A DNA stretch of 64,000 nt from Dactylonectria macrodidyma (GCA_020744425.1 JAGMUV010000032.1:434001-498000); one strand, 5' to 3'. Shown: positions 1 to 10,745, counted from the first letter of the stretch. Made by a program: numbers and translations. The notes: generated by a model not told the origin, from the sequence alone.

Positions 1-360
1 CCGCTTGGAGTCGGCCCCTTTGAGCTGTAACCATCTGTCCTGCAAGGCTGAATATTCGCTCCGGCTCGGTAGACATCGCGAGAATTGAAAAGAGATCAAT
101 TGCCATCCGCGACAGACGTGGATACTGCCGTCTTCGGAGAAGCCAAAACTGAATCGGATTATCCACCAAACAATCACCAGGGTCAGTAGTGGCCACCCAC
201 TCCGCATACTCATCGCGCGTAGCTGACGGTAAAGGTGCAGGCCGTGTGCTGAGCTTCCTGGTTGAGGCCATAAAGTCATCTAGGTCGGTTGTCTTTCTTG
301 GAACAGTCGGCTGCTCAGGTATCGTTTCCTGCTCGACATGGAGATTTCGATACTCCCCCC
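1..360 (-). pseudogene. hAT transposase C-terminal fragment (cut by window edge)
   Basis: Read on the minus strand this stretch encodes the hAT C-terminal dimerisation domain. An acidic linker (motif TTDLDDF) leads into YPRLSRMAIDLFSILAM and then the hallmark S-x-EPERIFS, where the copy runs off the window at base 1. The family moves by cut-and-paste, and this domain mediates transposase dimerisation. The frame stays open to about base 352 and is lost where a CAG-starting sequence begins at 361. I infer that a second hAT element inserted here. No start codon or N-terminal domain is present, so this is a partial copy. The family call is firm; the boundary is approximate. Confidence 0.8.
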
Positions 361-530
361 CAGGCTGGCGGTCCATTCCATTTCCATCCACGCAGCCTCT
401 TGTAGAATGGATGGACGTCCATTTAGGCCCACCTTGAATGGAATGGATAGAAATGGACGCTAAGAGTGAGCCCGTGGAATGGATGGACGTGGAAATGGAA
501 ATGCGTGGACGCTATAAAAGGACAGTACAC
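361..530. repeat. Subterminal repeat cluster of a hAT element (CCATTCCAT-type)
   Basis: The motif TGGAATGGATGGACG and its complement recur around bases 372-390, 404-425, 434-465 and 475-515, in both orientations. The cluster lies just beyond the 3' end of the minus-strand hAT gene and starts with CAGGCTGGCGG, a hAT-like terminus. It is probably the transposase-binding end of that element. I could not find the matching right terminus, so the boundary is inferred. Confidence 0.45.
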
Positions 531-2047
531 GTGATCCTCCCACCCGTTGCCTCCCGGGCTTCCGCAAAGCTCATTTCAGCTAACAGATCAGTCCCTGGCA
601 CCTTGACATCTTCAAGGAGCTTCTCCCGTGCTCTTAATATAGCCTCCGCAAAGCCATGATCTCACCGTCTGTGTCATCCCGATCGTACTAGCGTCCAGCC
701 TGGCCCGATCGTCTCGAACCATTCGACCGTATGTTGAGAAGAGCCTCTCAACATCAGCAGACATAGGAAGGACAGAGAGCACATCGAGAGCCATTTGTAA
801 CAGACGTGGATACTCTTCCCGTCTCTCATACCAATAGCTAATAGGATCTAGGATATTCTGGTCGGACTTGTGGACGTCACGGAACCAATCGCTGTATTCG
901 TCGCCAACAGCATGTGTAGAACTGCTAGCCGCGTCCTCGGCTTCCAACAAAGTAGTCATCGATGAGGTTGTAATAGAGTCGGGGCCTGACGAGATTCTTC
1001 ACGATACTCGTCAAAGGGATTCCGATATATGCACCGCTTCTTCGTGACCGGCTCGCCGCGTTCTCGATCTCGAGAGATAATTCGCGGCTCGTAGTGAGAC
1101 CGGTATAGTTCTTCTACAAGGGACTTTGCAGTTTGGATCCAGTCTGGGCGGTCCGCCCACACGTCCTCGAAATATCCCCAACAATACGCTGGGTGAAGTG
1201 CAATGGCGGCATAATAAACCGGCGTCTCGTCAAGCCGCGAGTAGTACTTTCAAGCTTTTTCCAACAGGGGTTAATGTTAGCCTTGAAGTGCTCGGGATCG
1301 GGATATCGATGGGCAGCAGCCTTATATACCTCCATCTTGCCAAGGAGGTATTCGTAGCCAAGCAGGATATCCCACGGACACCCATATGCCTCAATGTATC
1401 CTTCCTTCCGCTTGCGCTGCTGACCGTCGCCTTCGAGAGTAATCAGGACGTGCTCGAAGTGTTGAAGAACCTCGTTAAATAAGGAAATAATAGCCCAGTC
1501 CTTCTCCTCGAGTTTGTTCTCGTCCCTGAGGCAGAGCGGCACCTCGCTGCTTGACTTCTTTCCCCTCAATACCAACCCCTCCCACTCGCTCTTCTGCTCA
1601 TACCAAAGGTCCTCGAGGAAGTCCTTAAGGAGAAGGGCACGCCGAATCATATAAAGAGTGGAAAGCCAACAGGTAACCACATCAATGATAACATCTAGAG
1701 GTTTCTTCGCTCGAACCACCGGATCGTCAGACTTGCTGTACGCGGTAAGCTGAAGAGACCGGAGGAGATTGGTAAGCGAGTCTGAGCGGTGGATCCAGAA
1801 GATGAGGTTATGAAGTTTCCCAACTGGTCCTTTCTGTCTCCATAGCTCGTGGGCCTTCGCGTCAAGGGCCTCGTTCCTTTGGAGATCTTCCTCGAAAGCC
1901 TGGGAATTATGGCAAAAGAGAAATGCCTTGACGGCGAGATTGAGGATATGGCCAAAGCAGCGCAATCGCCGAGTTTTACCCTCGAAACCGAGCGCCTTCC
2001 CAATTTCTTCCATCGCCGTGTCGTTATTGCTAGCGTTATCGAGTGTG
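530..2047 (-). pseudogene. hAT transposase, frameshifted and 5' truncated
   Basis: Minus-strand hAT transposase. In order it carries the DNASNNDT motif (near 2030), RRLRCFGHILNLAVKAF, a mid-region with WLSTLYMIRRALLLKDF, and the C-terminal dimerisation block with SADVERLFSTYGRM (near 740). The frame breaks near 1245, where KLE should lead into YYSRLDETPVYYAA. It breaks again near 960-975 and near 640, so no complete protein can be made. The N-terminal BED finger is missing because a TIR element cuts the gene at about 2048. Frameshifts rather than stop codons dominate the damage. This is a dead hAT copy. Confidence 0.8.
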
Positions 2048-2762
2048 CAGACTTGCGTATTGTGATATGCTAAAGTGATATCACACTGTGCTAAAGTGCT
2101 AAAGTGATATATATCACCGTGAATATATATCACACTTTTTTTCAGCTAAGTGTGATATCACGATAGCTAAAATGCTATCGGCCGTGTAGTACCCTTATCT
2201 GATAAGATTAGATAATCTTATCTATAGTACTTTGGTTGGATCTACAGCAATGAACTTTTTCAACACCCCCTTGTTCTCGTCACTGTAACGGGTCAGGACC
2301 CCGTTGCTGTGGCTACGCCAACAGGCACGAAGTGGGGAGGAGGAACCACAAAACCCTGAGCCGTCAGACCAACCGCAGTCTTTCTTTCTTTCCTTCTCCT
2401 TATCTTGAATGTAAACAGCATTGGAATAGATAGTTGGAATCCAATTACTATAAGCCGTTCACAGTCACATCTTTAACACAACATAGGATTTCATAGTGTA
2501 TTTAGATTCGCAGAATTCCCCCATAATCTAAATACGAGTTGTTAGATTCAATCTTTCTTGCTAAGTTGATCATGCACACGCCCTTCCGTGGGATGTGATA
2601 GGATGCCAACCACAGCTTCTTTAGCCTGGGCTGCAGCTCCCTACCCATAGTGATATCAATTGTGCTAAAGTGCTAGGGTGATATTCTAGCACACTTTTTG
2701 CGACTATGTGAATATGAATATGAATATCACTTTAGCACGTTATATCACAATACGCAAGTCTG
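2048..2762. mobile_element. TIR element with GCTAAAGTG subterminal repeats, hosting a solo LTR
   Basis: The ends are inverted copies of CAGACTTGCGTATTGTGATAT (2048-2068 and the complement ending at 2762). Each is followed by several GCTAAAGTG / GTGATATCAC motifs. The element separates two hAT coding pieces that lie on opposite strands. No transposase is encoded; without the solo LTR it is about 530 bp. The CAG start suggests hAT mobilisation. However, no 8-bp target duplication is visible, so a rearrangement involving the flanks is possible. Confidence 0.6.
2284..2463 (+). mobile_element. Solo LTR, 180 bp, target duplication GTCAC
   Basis: The sequence starts TGTAACGGGTCAGG, ends in CCGTTCACA (TG...CA), and has GTCAC on both sides (2279-2283 and 2464-2468). 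It shares its first 14 bases and a roughly 60-bp 3' block (GTAAACAGCAT...TAGTTG) with the LTR at 3167-3379. No internal retrotransposon domain adjoins it. This is the usual product of recombination between the two LTRs of an element. Confidence 0.85.
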
Positions 2763-3400
2763 AGCTGGGACTACTAGTGCCTTGGACTATTGAACGTCGA
2801 CTGGCTTTTAGTCGGTCATTGACTACTCCTGACTCTCAAGAGCGACAAAGCCAACGACAACAGCAGTCAGCGGCGATGCCACCACAGGACGAGCTTGATC
2901 AGTATCTGTCAGAGCCACCGGTTGGCAACATCGCATACAAAGCTGACCCAATTGGTTGGTGGAGGGACGTCGGCGTTGTGCGTTTTCCTCGGCTGTCTTA
3001 TATGGCTGTTGACTTTCTTACTATCGCATCGTCTTCTGCAGAAACGGAGAGAGACTTCAGCAGTTGCGGGAGGATGGTAACACCACTCAGGTCCCGCCTA
3101 CGGCGGCATATTGTGGCCATGGCTCAGTGCCTTCGTTCCTGGAGCAAAGCCGGTATTTATCAGCCGTGTGAAAGGCCTCTAGCGAGTTGATTCAACTAAC
3201 TAGTCCCTATGCTGTTTACTTTCAAGGTGAAGAAAGGAAAGAATCTAAATACAAACTGGGTGCGTGAAGCGTTATATCTTCTTTAATATAGAAGATTCGA
3301 GAATCGACTCGATGGCGCTGTGGAGAAGAATTCGGGCTTGGCGGCAGAGCCGCCAGCCAAGTGGGCCTGACCCGTTACAAGCCGACTCTTCCTTTTAGTC
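2763..3400 (+). pseudogene. hAT transposase C-terminal fragment, plus strand
   Basis: Only the last part of a hAT transposase is present: a Gln-rich linker, then GWWRDVGVVRFPRLSYMAVDF, SSSAETERDFSSCGRM and LRSWSKAGIYQ. This is the dimerisation domain. A solo LTR inserted just after codon GIYQP. Without the LTR and its 5-bp duplication the frame reads a few more residues to a natural stop just past 3384. The 5' part is removed by the TIR element that ends at 2762. It is not the same copy as the minus-strand hAT to its left. Confidence 0.75.
3167..3379 (-). mobile_element. Solo LTR, 213 bp, reverse orientation, target duplication AGCCG
   Basis: On the minus strand it begins TGTAACGGGTCAGG and ends GCCTTTCACA. 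AGCCG flanks it at 3162-3166 and 3380-3384. It is a sibling of the 180-bp LTR at 2284-2463; the two differ mainly in the middle, where this copy has extra AT-rich sequence. It lies at the very end of the plus-strand hAT reading frame. Confidence 0.85.
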
Positions 3401-3479
3401 TCCTTGAAGGGGATAATTGGAGGCAAGTTCTTCAATTGGTGGGTAGGATCACCGTAGATAGGAACAACGAAGACCAGCA

Positions 3480-3600
3480 TTGATCGATTTGATCGCCGAT
3501 CGACGTCGATCGATATCGATCGATTGAAGGTGACGATCGATATAAATCGATCGATCAGGGCTCGGAATCGATCTGTACGATCGATTTCCAACTCTGGACT
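3480..3600. repeat. GATCGAT-rich cluster
   Basis: About a dozen GATCGAT / CGATCGA motifs are packed into roughly 115 bp in both orientations, just downstream of the plus-strand hAT fragment. Its position and composition match a hAT subterminal repeat zone. The last CTCTG near 3598 could be the element's terminus. The assignment is inferred. Confidence 0.5.
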
Positions 3601-4012
3601 CAACTCATATGAGTTTTATAAGTTGGCGTTTGAGTTAACTCAAATACCCAGGTATGTTGTAGTTGCAACAAATGCTTCATGTCCGTACGGTTCAAGACAA
3701 AATTCTCAATACGACATGAACATTTTTAGTATGCTTAATCAAGGATGAATACAGGACAAGCCTTTATGTTTCAATTGTTACTTTGATTCAATTACGTTGG
3801 CAATATTTCCTCGCCAAGATGGTTCGTGATTGACCGCGCATTGAACCTGAAAGTAAACCCCATCTGAGCGATACATTTAACCCATTATATCCTAGACCAT
3901 GGCATTACCAACAGCCTTCCCAATTCCATCTTTGTTCCGTTTTCCCGTAATAACGATTTCATGTCTCGGCGAGCAAGGCAGGAAACCATTGGTTGATGAT
4001 TCTTGATCCCAT
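3601..4012. other. Intergenic, no gene seen
   Basis: There is no supported coding region. It begins with a short inverted stretch (ACTCAACTCATATGAGTT). The right part is the 3' flank of the GPI-protein gene. Confidence 0.6.
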
Positions 4013-4646
4013 TTACATGTTGACAAAGATGGCGGCACCACCAAAGAGAGCACCCATGGCGACAGCAGCGGTGGGCATGGCACCAGCGTCGTCGCCGGTG
4101 GTGGTGCTCACGACCTCGCCGGTAGCGGTGGCAGTCTCGAGAGCGTCGCTGACGGATTGGAGAGCCGAGCTGAGAGACGCGGCGGCGGAGCCGGTGGCCG
4201 TCTCGAGGGCGGAGCTGATGCTGGCCTTTTTGCTGCTGATGCTGGCGGCGGCGCTGGTGTCGACCGACTTGGTGATGACGGTTGTGCCACCAGTGCCGGT
4301 CTCGGTGCCGGTCTCGGTACCTGTCTCGGTCTCGGTCTGCGTGCCTGACAAGGTGACGGTGGCGGTGACGTCGGTAGAGGTGGTGGCGTCGTCCACGGCG
4401 CTCGAGACGGCGTCGCTGGCGCTCGAGAGGATATCGCTGATGCTCTCGGCGGCACTGGAGGGAATGACGGCGGAAGAAACCTCATCAACGACGGAGGACA
4501 CTTCATCAACGACGGAAGATACAACTTGTGCCTATGTGTGGCATGGTTAGTACGGGACAAGCAAGCAGGCGCGGTACTTGGTGGCTCGGGTTTACCTCAG
4601 CAAGGGCAGCGAAGATGGAAGCGAGAGCGACAGCGGAGAACTTCAT
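4013..4646 (-). CDS. Small GPI-anchored Ser/Thr/Ala-rich cell-wall protein
   Basis: Two exons on the minus strand: 4596-4646 (ATG to GAG) and 4013-4531. They are separated by a 64-bp intron that starts GTAAAC, has an ACTAACC branch site and ends ATAG, in phase 0. The product is 189 aa. It has a signal peptide (MKFSAVALASIFAALA), repeated SSVVDEV units, a TETETGTETGTE stretch, low-complexity Ser/Ala/Thr sequence, and a C-terminal GDDAG then hydrophobic tail (MGALFGGAAIFVNM) typical of GPI-anchor addition. It likely sits at the plasma membrane or in the cell wall, O-glycosylated. No enzymatic domain is visible. The gene model is good; the function is inferred from composition. Confidence 0.82.
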
Positions 4647-5845
4647 GTTGACGGTGGTAGTGATAGTGATATGTTGTTGTAGTAGTGGTGGTAGTACCGT
4701 AGTAGTAGCTGATGGGTTCTGTCGCTGAATTGAGATGAAGATGAGGAATTGCCAAATCGAGGTGGAGGGAGGTACGCATTATCTACCCCGGTTGCCTGCA
4801 TTATTAGATGCGGCTATCCGCAACCCTCAAACGCCTCGCATCCGGATTCCCTCAGCTTACCGTCTTGGCCTCGTCATCGATGAGAGCTACCGAGTACATG
4901 GCCGGGCAGCTCCGACACGGCCACGGCAGGAGGTGAGAAACTCAATTGGCCATGGACTATGTACGTAGTACTATGGAGTAACACCCAAGACACACCTTCG
5001 CTGTCCAGTGTCCACCCAAGAGCCAAGGCACACCTTGGCTGATGCTCATCCACGTAAGCCCTTGTGCCATTATCTTGTGCGGGCCATTCATTTGTTGGGC
5101 AACCTCTGGGCACAGAAGAACAGAGCAACCAAGGGGCGACCGTGCCGACAGTGCCGGCATCCCCGTGGGCGAGCTGGGCTTTTTGACCTTGTCGTTCCGA
5201 ATCACCTTTGACGGAGCCGACAAGGAGAAGAAAAGTATGGGGTCGTCTGGTGGTTTTAGTGGAGAACGCTGTTCCTTGATCGCCCCTTGTGTCTTTTGGG
5301 ATTTTTTTTTATTTTCTCTTCCTACCTTGTTGGAATGATACTTGGTTGACGCCTGCACTGGGTTGTCGTCAACCACGGCAACGAGAGGCCGGATCAAACA
5401 TCCGGATGATGCCTGAGTTATTGAATTGAATTCCAATGGCCCGGTACCAGCCACATGCCGCATGTGCTACTAACATACATGATACAGCTGAGAGTTCTTG
5501 AGGAAAAGAATCAGCACACGCAATTGCATAATAAACCAATGAAATGTGCCGGATCTGCACAATTATTACCCCTCTTCTCTCTTCACATCGACGCCACGCA
5601 AAGGAAAGCAACGGGTGGAAGATGCCGACCGAGGTGTGGCGGTAAACACCATCGGCGATGCCATGCATGCAAATTTGTTCCTTTTGGAACGCCTTGTAAA
5701 AAGCTGAAAAAGCTAAACAAAGCCACTGGGCACGCGGCCTCACTAGTTACTGCATACTCGGTACTACGTAGTAAGCAATAGCAAGAACAGGCGCCAAGCC
5801 ACAAAGCGATTGGTGACGCGCAACTGACGACGAGGATCTAGTGGT
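4647..5845. other. Intergenic, no gene supported
   Basis: It begins with the GT-rich 5' flank of the GPI-protein gene (4650-4730). The rest has only short, unconvincing reading frames, a T-run near 5300, and no repeats I could link to known elements. Confidence 0.55.
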
Positions 5846-5847
5846 TA

Positions 5848-5886
5848 GATTTATTACGCCCGGGAGAACGGATCTCATAGGGCCTA
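5848..5886 (-). mobile_element. LINE 3' end (minus strand)
   Basis: The complement of this stretch matches, for about 38 bp, the 3' end of the LINE at 8760-10745 (GGCCCTATGAGATCCG ... GCGTAATAAATCTA). It is the terminal piece of a second, extremely 5'-truncated LINE copy, or a remnant of one. Confidence 0.65.
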
Positions 5887-6279
5887 CCGGGTGACGGAGA
5901 CCAGACTACGGCAGGCTATCCCTTTGACCGTGGTAAGACAACACTTGGGATCGGCGCGCCACACCTACGGTCGCACATTACCACATGGGTGACAAAACCA
6001 TGTACGAAAATGACTGGAGCTATTTCGCACAAAGGCTTTTGGCGTTTTTATATGGGGCTACAGTATTGATATGATAGCGCACTGTTTTCAATGTAGCAGA
6101 GCTGATGCCATACCAAGCGGAGCTGATGCCATTCCATCGGTGCTGATGCCATTCCATCGGCGCCGAAGCCCCGATAATGCCGGTTCAGAGGGGGCGGGAT
6201 ATTGCAGCTGTAAGCCTTGAAGGAGGTATGAACTCCGACCTCTACCACGATCTCGAACCCTTGGTCTGCGTCCCGCACA
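5887..6279. repeat. Intergenic with 20-21 bp tandem repeat
   Basis: Three tandem units of GCTGATGCCATWCC... lie at 6101-6121, 6122-6141 and 6142-6161. The stretch also holds the complement of the 13-mer AATGTGCGACCGT, near 5968. No gene is supported. Confidence 0.6.
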
Positions 6280-6480
6280 ATGCCGAGGCCCCGTAAGGAC
6301 TTGGAGCGCGTCAAGGACTGGATCCTCGAGCAGCGGCGAGAAGGACTATCCATTGACACTATATGTGCCCATCTCCGCGACGATGGGCACGTACTCGACG
6401 TTAGAACCCTGAAAAGGAGGTTAGCGGAATGGGGTGCCCAGAAGACTCCAGGAGTACTCCCCCCTTCACTCAAAGATTGA
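6280..6480 (+). CDS. 66-aa ORF with helix-turn-helix-like pattern, possible transposon remnant
   Basis: It starts MPRPRKDLERVKDWI and continues with a Clr5/HTH-like pattern (GLSIDTICAHLRDDGHVLDVRTLKRRLAEWG), then stops. Similar helical modules open some fungal DNA-binding and transposase-like proteins. Downstream there is only repeat sequence, so this may be the broken N-terminus of a larger element gene. The start is an ATG and the frame is clean, but the family call is a guess. Confidence 0.35.
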   Translation: MPRPRKDLERVKDWILEQRREGLSIDTICAHLRDDGHVLDVRTLKRRLAEWGAQKTPGVLPPSLKD

Positions 6481-6618
6481 TACCAACACCAATGTGCGAC
6501 CGTAGAACAGGGACGGTATCCCTCTGCATCTGCTAAGGCAGCCCGCATGAGTCGGCCCACAGTTTTCCCGGTTTTGGACCACTAGACGGCCTAGAATGAT
6601 AGATACATTGATTAGCAC

Positions 6619-8630
6619 CTAAATTTGGTTGTGATAGAAGTACCAGCAAGCCTGCCGGGTACAAATTGCTACATCACACTGCAAGCAGCCCGAACTTGTC
6701 ATCGTCGGCCGCCTTCGATTGAGCTGACTTGGCTGTGCCGCCCTTAGAGGCACCCGACCCTGCCGGGGCTCATTGAATCTGATCCCTTTACAGCCGAGGC
6801 AGCTAGATTTTTCCCCTCTTGAGACTCTTTTATGCTGTATTGTAGGCGTAAATGTGTCGCCGGACCGATATCTCTGCCTCGAGGCTGCGGTAGCTGTGTA
6901 AGTGCGGATGAGGTCATCACAGATGCGTTGCCGCCACGCTGTCTGTGACTCAATTCGCGGCCAACTAGGGTCTCCGTGGAATTGAAGAAGGTAGCTGTTG
7001 ACGAGTGCAGTCTCGAGGAGGAAGCACCATGCAATAACCCGCCAAGCGCCCTTATAAACACGATGATCCATTCCCAGCTTTGCTCGTAGTTGATCGCCAA
7101 TATCGACCGCGCCCATGTGATCGTTGTAGTCAGTCGCGATAGACGGCTGCCAAACCTTTAGCACAGGGTGCGCACCAAAAAAGTGCTTAATTTGCCGTGC
7201 CCGGGCTTGTGTTGACGTCGGCCGCCGGCGGATGCGTTGTTCGATCTCGTGCCCTGTGTATACCGTTGATAACAGTAGCACTAGGGCGTTATCTTTCCAT
7301 GCGATTTGATTCACCTGCGGCTTCAAGAGACAGATTAGTAAGGGAAATACTAAGAGATATGTCATACAGAACGCTGACCTGATCGTCCGGCGTGGGAACT
7401 GTCACTAGGCCATTCCACTGCCAAGGCAGCTTGCCTTTCTGATCCTGGGTGTGACGGGACAAGAGCACGAACGAGGTCGAGTGCGACTTGGGCAAAATGA
7501 TTGTTTACGAGGAGAGAAAGAGATTCCTAAGGAAAACTCTGACTTAAGCTATTTACACAAATCTTCATAAGTTAAATGAGACTATTCATAAAGTATGAAA
7601 GTCACATGATCGTTCCCTCACACTGGGCCTTTAATAGCACAAGAGGCCTATACAGACCACAGTTAGTGCGGCAGGTGCCCGTGGCCCCGATGCCTCGCTT
7701 CCTGAGGACTCGGAAGAGCTTAGGCGAGCAAAAGAGGTTATCTAAGAAGACGTGGTATGTGGCATCCGGCAGCTGATTAACTAGGGCAATAACCACGCTT
7801 TGTGTCGGGTTAAGGGTCGCTTTAGGCGGCCCTGGTCTCTGTGATAGTCGCTTGCTCACAGGACCGAGGGTTGTGGAAGGCGTGTGCTAAATCCAACGCA
7901 GGAAATAGCCTCGTTGTGCTACAACCCAAACCTTGAAGCCCGTTGGAGTCGGCTTGGTCTTAATGGTGACTGTCTCTCGTGCCCTCCCTGTGAAGCCGAT
8001 GATGCCCTCATCTATAGCGATATGTGTGCCCGGTTGGAAGAGCTTTGTAGACGCCTGCTGTATCAGCTGAGACCACTCATCAACCTTCTTAAAGTTCTTC
8101 GCGATTCCGTTATCTGCATCAATCGGGGCGGTCGTATCGTATGGTCGGAGGCGGCGATAGAGGAGTTGAAATCGGTCAAAAGTCATGAATTTAATGATAG
8201 GATGCTTTGGCTGTATAGAGTCTTCTTCTAAGGTCTTCTAGTGGTCCCTGACTGCAATTTCCTTATGAAGACCTATGTAAATAACGATTCTAAGCCATAG
8301 GAAGACTTCAGCAGCAGACAGAGGTCTTGGTGCTTGTCCGGGCTCGAAACTGGCTATCATTGCTGTATTCGAGTAGCTGACCTATCTCTTAACTAGCATT
8401 TCAGGTAGAAAGAGCTGGGAAAGTGATAACGGCGTTGAAGGAAGGGTTGTGATGACAGGGCTGCGTTGAGAGATGCGAAAAGGCTCGAAGTTATAGCCAC
8501 GTTGTGATGTAGGCGGCACATCCGGCCGGCAGGTGTTATCAGCTGCCTGTTCCTGTTGGCATTCATCTAGGCAGATATCAAGCTCTTCGTCAAAAGCGTT
8601 TGCAGCTAGGCTGTGCTTTGCTGTATCCAT
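6619..8630 (-). pseudogene. piggyBac-type transposase pseudogene with Trp-to-TAG stops
   Basis: Minus-strand DDE_Tnp_1_7 (piggyBac) transposase. In order it has an acidic N-terminus (near 8630-8400), AIDEGIIGFTG with the first Asp (near 7990), YHVFLDNLFCSP with the second Asp (near 7750), GAVDIGDQLRAKLG (near 7090), and a C-terminal Cys/His cluster with CLQCDVAICTRQACWYFYH. Three positions that are Trp in the sibling at 29219-33442 are TAG here (8382-8384, 8238-8240, 7887-7889). An intron homologous to the sibling's lies near 7310-7370. The stretch at 7500-7610 does not align and may be inserted. The gene is dead, and the change pattern looks like RIP. Confidence 0.82.
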
Positions 8631-8809
8631 TGGAGTAGTTAATTAATTGCGTACATAGTAATTTTGGTGGTGTTGATTCTGAAGATACTGATGTAACAAG
8701 TATGTCACTCAGCTCGGGCGCGAAAAGCGGGGATAAAAGTGGGTCAGAAATATGCGGGCTGCCTTAGCAGTCGCAAAGGGATACAAGCCATCATCGACCG
8801 GGCACTGGC

Positions 8810-9346
8810 GTGGGGAGGCGTAGTGGAGCGACATTTGAACATGACAAGACAACAATTGTCCACTTCACGCGCGTAGCTGAACGTACCAGCGAGGTGCCAT
8901 TCATGATCAATGGTGAGGAAGTCAAGCCGAAGGCGAAGGCCAAGCTCCTGGGCGTGGCCGTGGACACGGAGCTCAGGTTCAAGGAACACATGGCCAAGGC
9001 CGCCACTAAAGGTCTCTCGGCAGCCATGTGTCTAAGAAGACTCAGGATGCTGCCGCCGCAGACTGCCAGACAACTCTTCGTCGCGACCGTGGCGCCAGCC
9101 ATGGATTACGCGTCTGTCGTGTGGTCGCATGCGCGCGGCGAAAGGGAATTGAAAGAGTTCAACAGGGCACAGAAAATAGGAGCGCGGGCCATCACCGGCG
9201 CCTTCCAAACGGTGGCAGCAGCAGTAGCTGAAGCGGAGGTCGCATACTGTTTGGATGTTGAGCGACATTCCCTGGCCGGAATGAAGTTGTACATCAATGT
9301 GCACACACTGCCAAAGAAGCACCCGCTCGCGACACTCAAGGTGTAG
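8810..9346 (+). pseudogene. LINE reverse transcriptase, C-terminal part
   Basis: A 178-codon open stretch covers the thumb/connection part of a fungal LINE reverse transcriptase. It includes MCLRRLRMLPPQTARQLFVA and the DYASVVW motif that usually precedes the RNase H domain. The catalytic palm is absent. The upstream frame is joined through a 1-bp loss near 8805. Confidence 0.7.
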
Positions 9347-9370
9347 ACGAGCCGAAGGTACATCTCGCCG

Positions 9371-10439
9371 ATGAAGAGATTGGCGCTGACCCACGGGAAG
9401 AACGGAATCGGGCGGATGGAGACAATTGAAGCCTATGCAGCACCGCCGTGGCACGCCCGCGTGTCGTTGGTGTGCGAGGTAGAGCGGAAGATGGCGATAG
9501 CAGCAGCCAATAGTGCCGAAGACATCACCATCACGACCAGCGTTTCGGACAGAGGAGGAATGGTGGGCATGGGAGGCATCATCAGCCACAAAGCAGCACG
9601 GCAAGCGAACAGGGTCGTGGCCAGGTACTCGGTCACTCTCGGCTCGCGAGACGACCAGAACCCCTACACGGCCGAGCTGGCGCGATAGCGATGGCATTGC
9701 GATGCATGCCTGACGGATTATGTGACCGGGGGCTTACATACTCACTAGCGGCCAGTCAGCACTGAAAGCGATCGCGCGACCACGACAACAATCGGGACAG
9801 TGCGCCATCCGAGAAATCTACAACCACATCCGAAGGCTGGGAAAAGGCAACAACAGTGTTAAAATGATCTGGGTACCGTCCCGGGACGACGCGTTCCCCT
9901 TGGGACCCAAGGCCAAGAGACAGGCGCAGAGAGCAGCCGAAGCAGGACGTACGGCAGAGACGCCGCCATACCAAGCTCGATCAACGCGGACAAGACTGGC
10001 GAGAGCACAGCTACAACAGCATCAGGCGCTACCGGACAGAGTGGGCGGCTTCTCCAAGAGGGTTGACAAAGCGCTACCAGGAAAACACACAAAGGTGCTG
10101 TACGACGGACTGAAAAGGCGTGAAGCAGACACGCTTTCACAGTTACGCACGGGAATGGCGAGGATCAACAGCTACCTGTCGAGGATCGGCGCGGTGGAAT
10201 CAGACTTGTGTGATTGCGGACGGGCAGTCGAAACAATGGGGCATTTTCTCTTTCGATGCACCAAGTGGGATGCACAACGCGAAGGCATGAGACAAATCGG
10301 GCAAAGCGAGATGGGAAACCTGTCGTTCTTTTTGGGAGGAAAGTCGGCATTGGACGGACCGAAGTGGTCACCTAACCTACAGGCGGTGCGAGCAACGATC
10401 AAGTTTGCGATGAAGACGGGAAGACTGGGAGTGAAGTAG
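9371..10439 (+). pseudogene. LINE RNase H and C-terminal zinc region, frameshifted
   Basis: Two open stretches (9371-9688 and 9864-10439) form one RNase H-type region. VSDRGGMVGMGG and YTAEL are in the first. After a frameshift, GLTYSLAAS...IWVPSRDDAFPLG continues it. The end holds a C-x-C-x(8)-H-x(4)-C cluster near codon 115 of the second piece. The domain would cleave the RNA strand during target-primed synthesis. Confidence 0.65.
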
Positions 10440-10745
10440 GAGAATGGGACATACTAACAACCCCGGAACCAGGAAACAGTGACACAATACTAACACAATG
10501 GCAGCCTCATTTTGACAGACCATGCTTCAGCGGCTGAGGATAGGATGCTGAACACTTGGAGAAATTGGCCTTCAAGCAGGCCTGTCAGAGAGAGTCAAGC
10601 GAGGCCAAAAGAAAGCGATTCAGGGAGAGAAAGTGGGGCTTTACTTTGTGGTCAGGATTGAAGTGGCAGAAATGTAAATAGCATAGCGTTTCCATGGCCC
10701 TATGAGATCCGTTCTCCCGGGCGTAATAAATCTACTACTACTACT

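Larger units (their letters stand above)
8760..10745 (+). mobile_element. 5'-truncated LINE with RNase H domain and (CTA)n tail
   Basis: This is a non-LTR retrotransposon fragment. It opens inside the reverse transcriptase after the catalytic motif (AIIDRALAWG, then FMINGEEVKPKAKAKLLGV and APAMDYASVVW). An RNase H domain follows (SVSDRGGMVGMGGIISH ... NPYTAELA), and then a C-terminal region with a CDCGRAVETMGHFLFRC zinc-knuckle-like motif ending at 10439. Frameshifts lie near 8805 and 9690. The 3' untranslated part ends ATAAATCTACTACTACTACTAA, a short trinucleotide tail. The layout fits fungal Tad-like LINEs. It cannot move by itself. Confidence 0.8.

Noticed and set aside
4108..4560. Pro/Ser/Arg-rich frames overlapping the GPI-protein gene on both strands
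   Set aside because: Shadows of the Ser/Thr/Ala codon repeats. The spliced minus-strand frame with signal peptide and GPI tail explains the region.
5820..5870. tRNA-like 5' half (GGATCTAGTGGTTAG)
   Set aside because: No acceptor stem, anticodon arm or B box follows. The adjoining sequence is a LINE 3' end.
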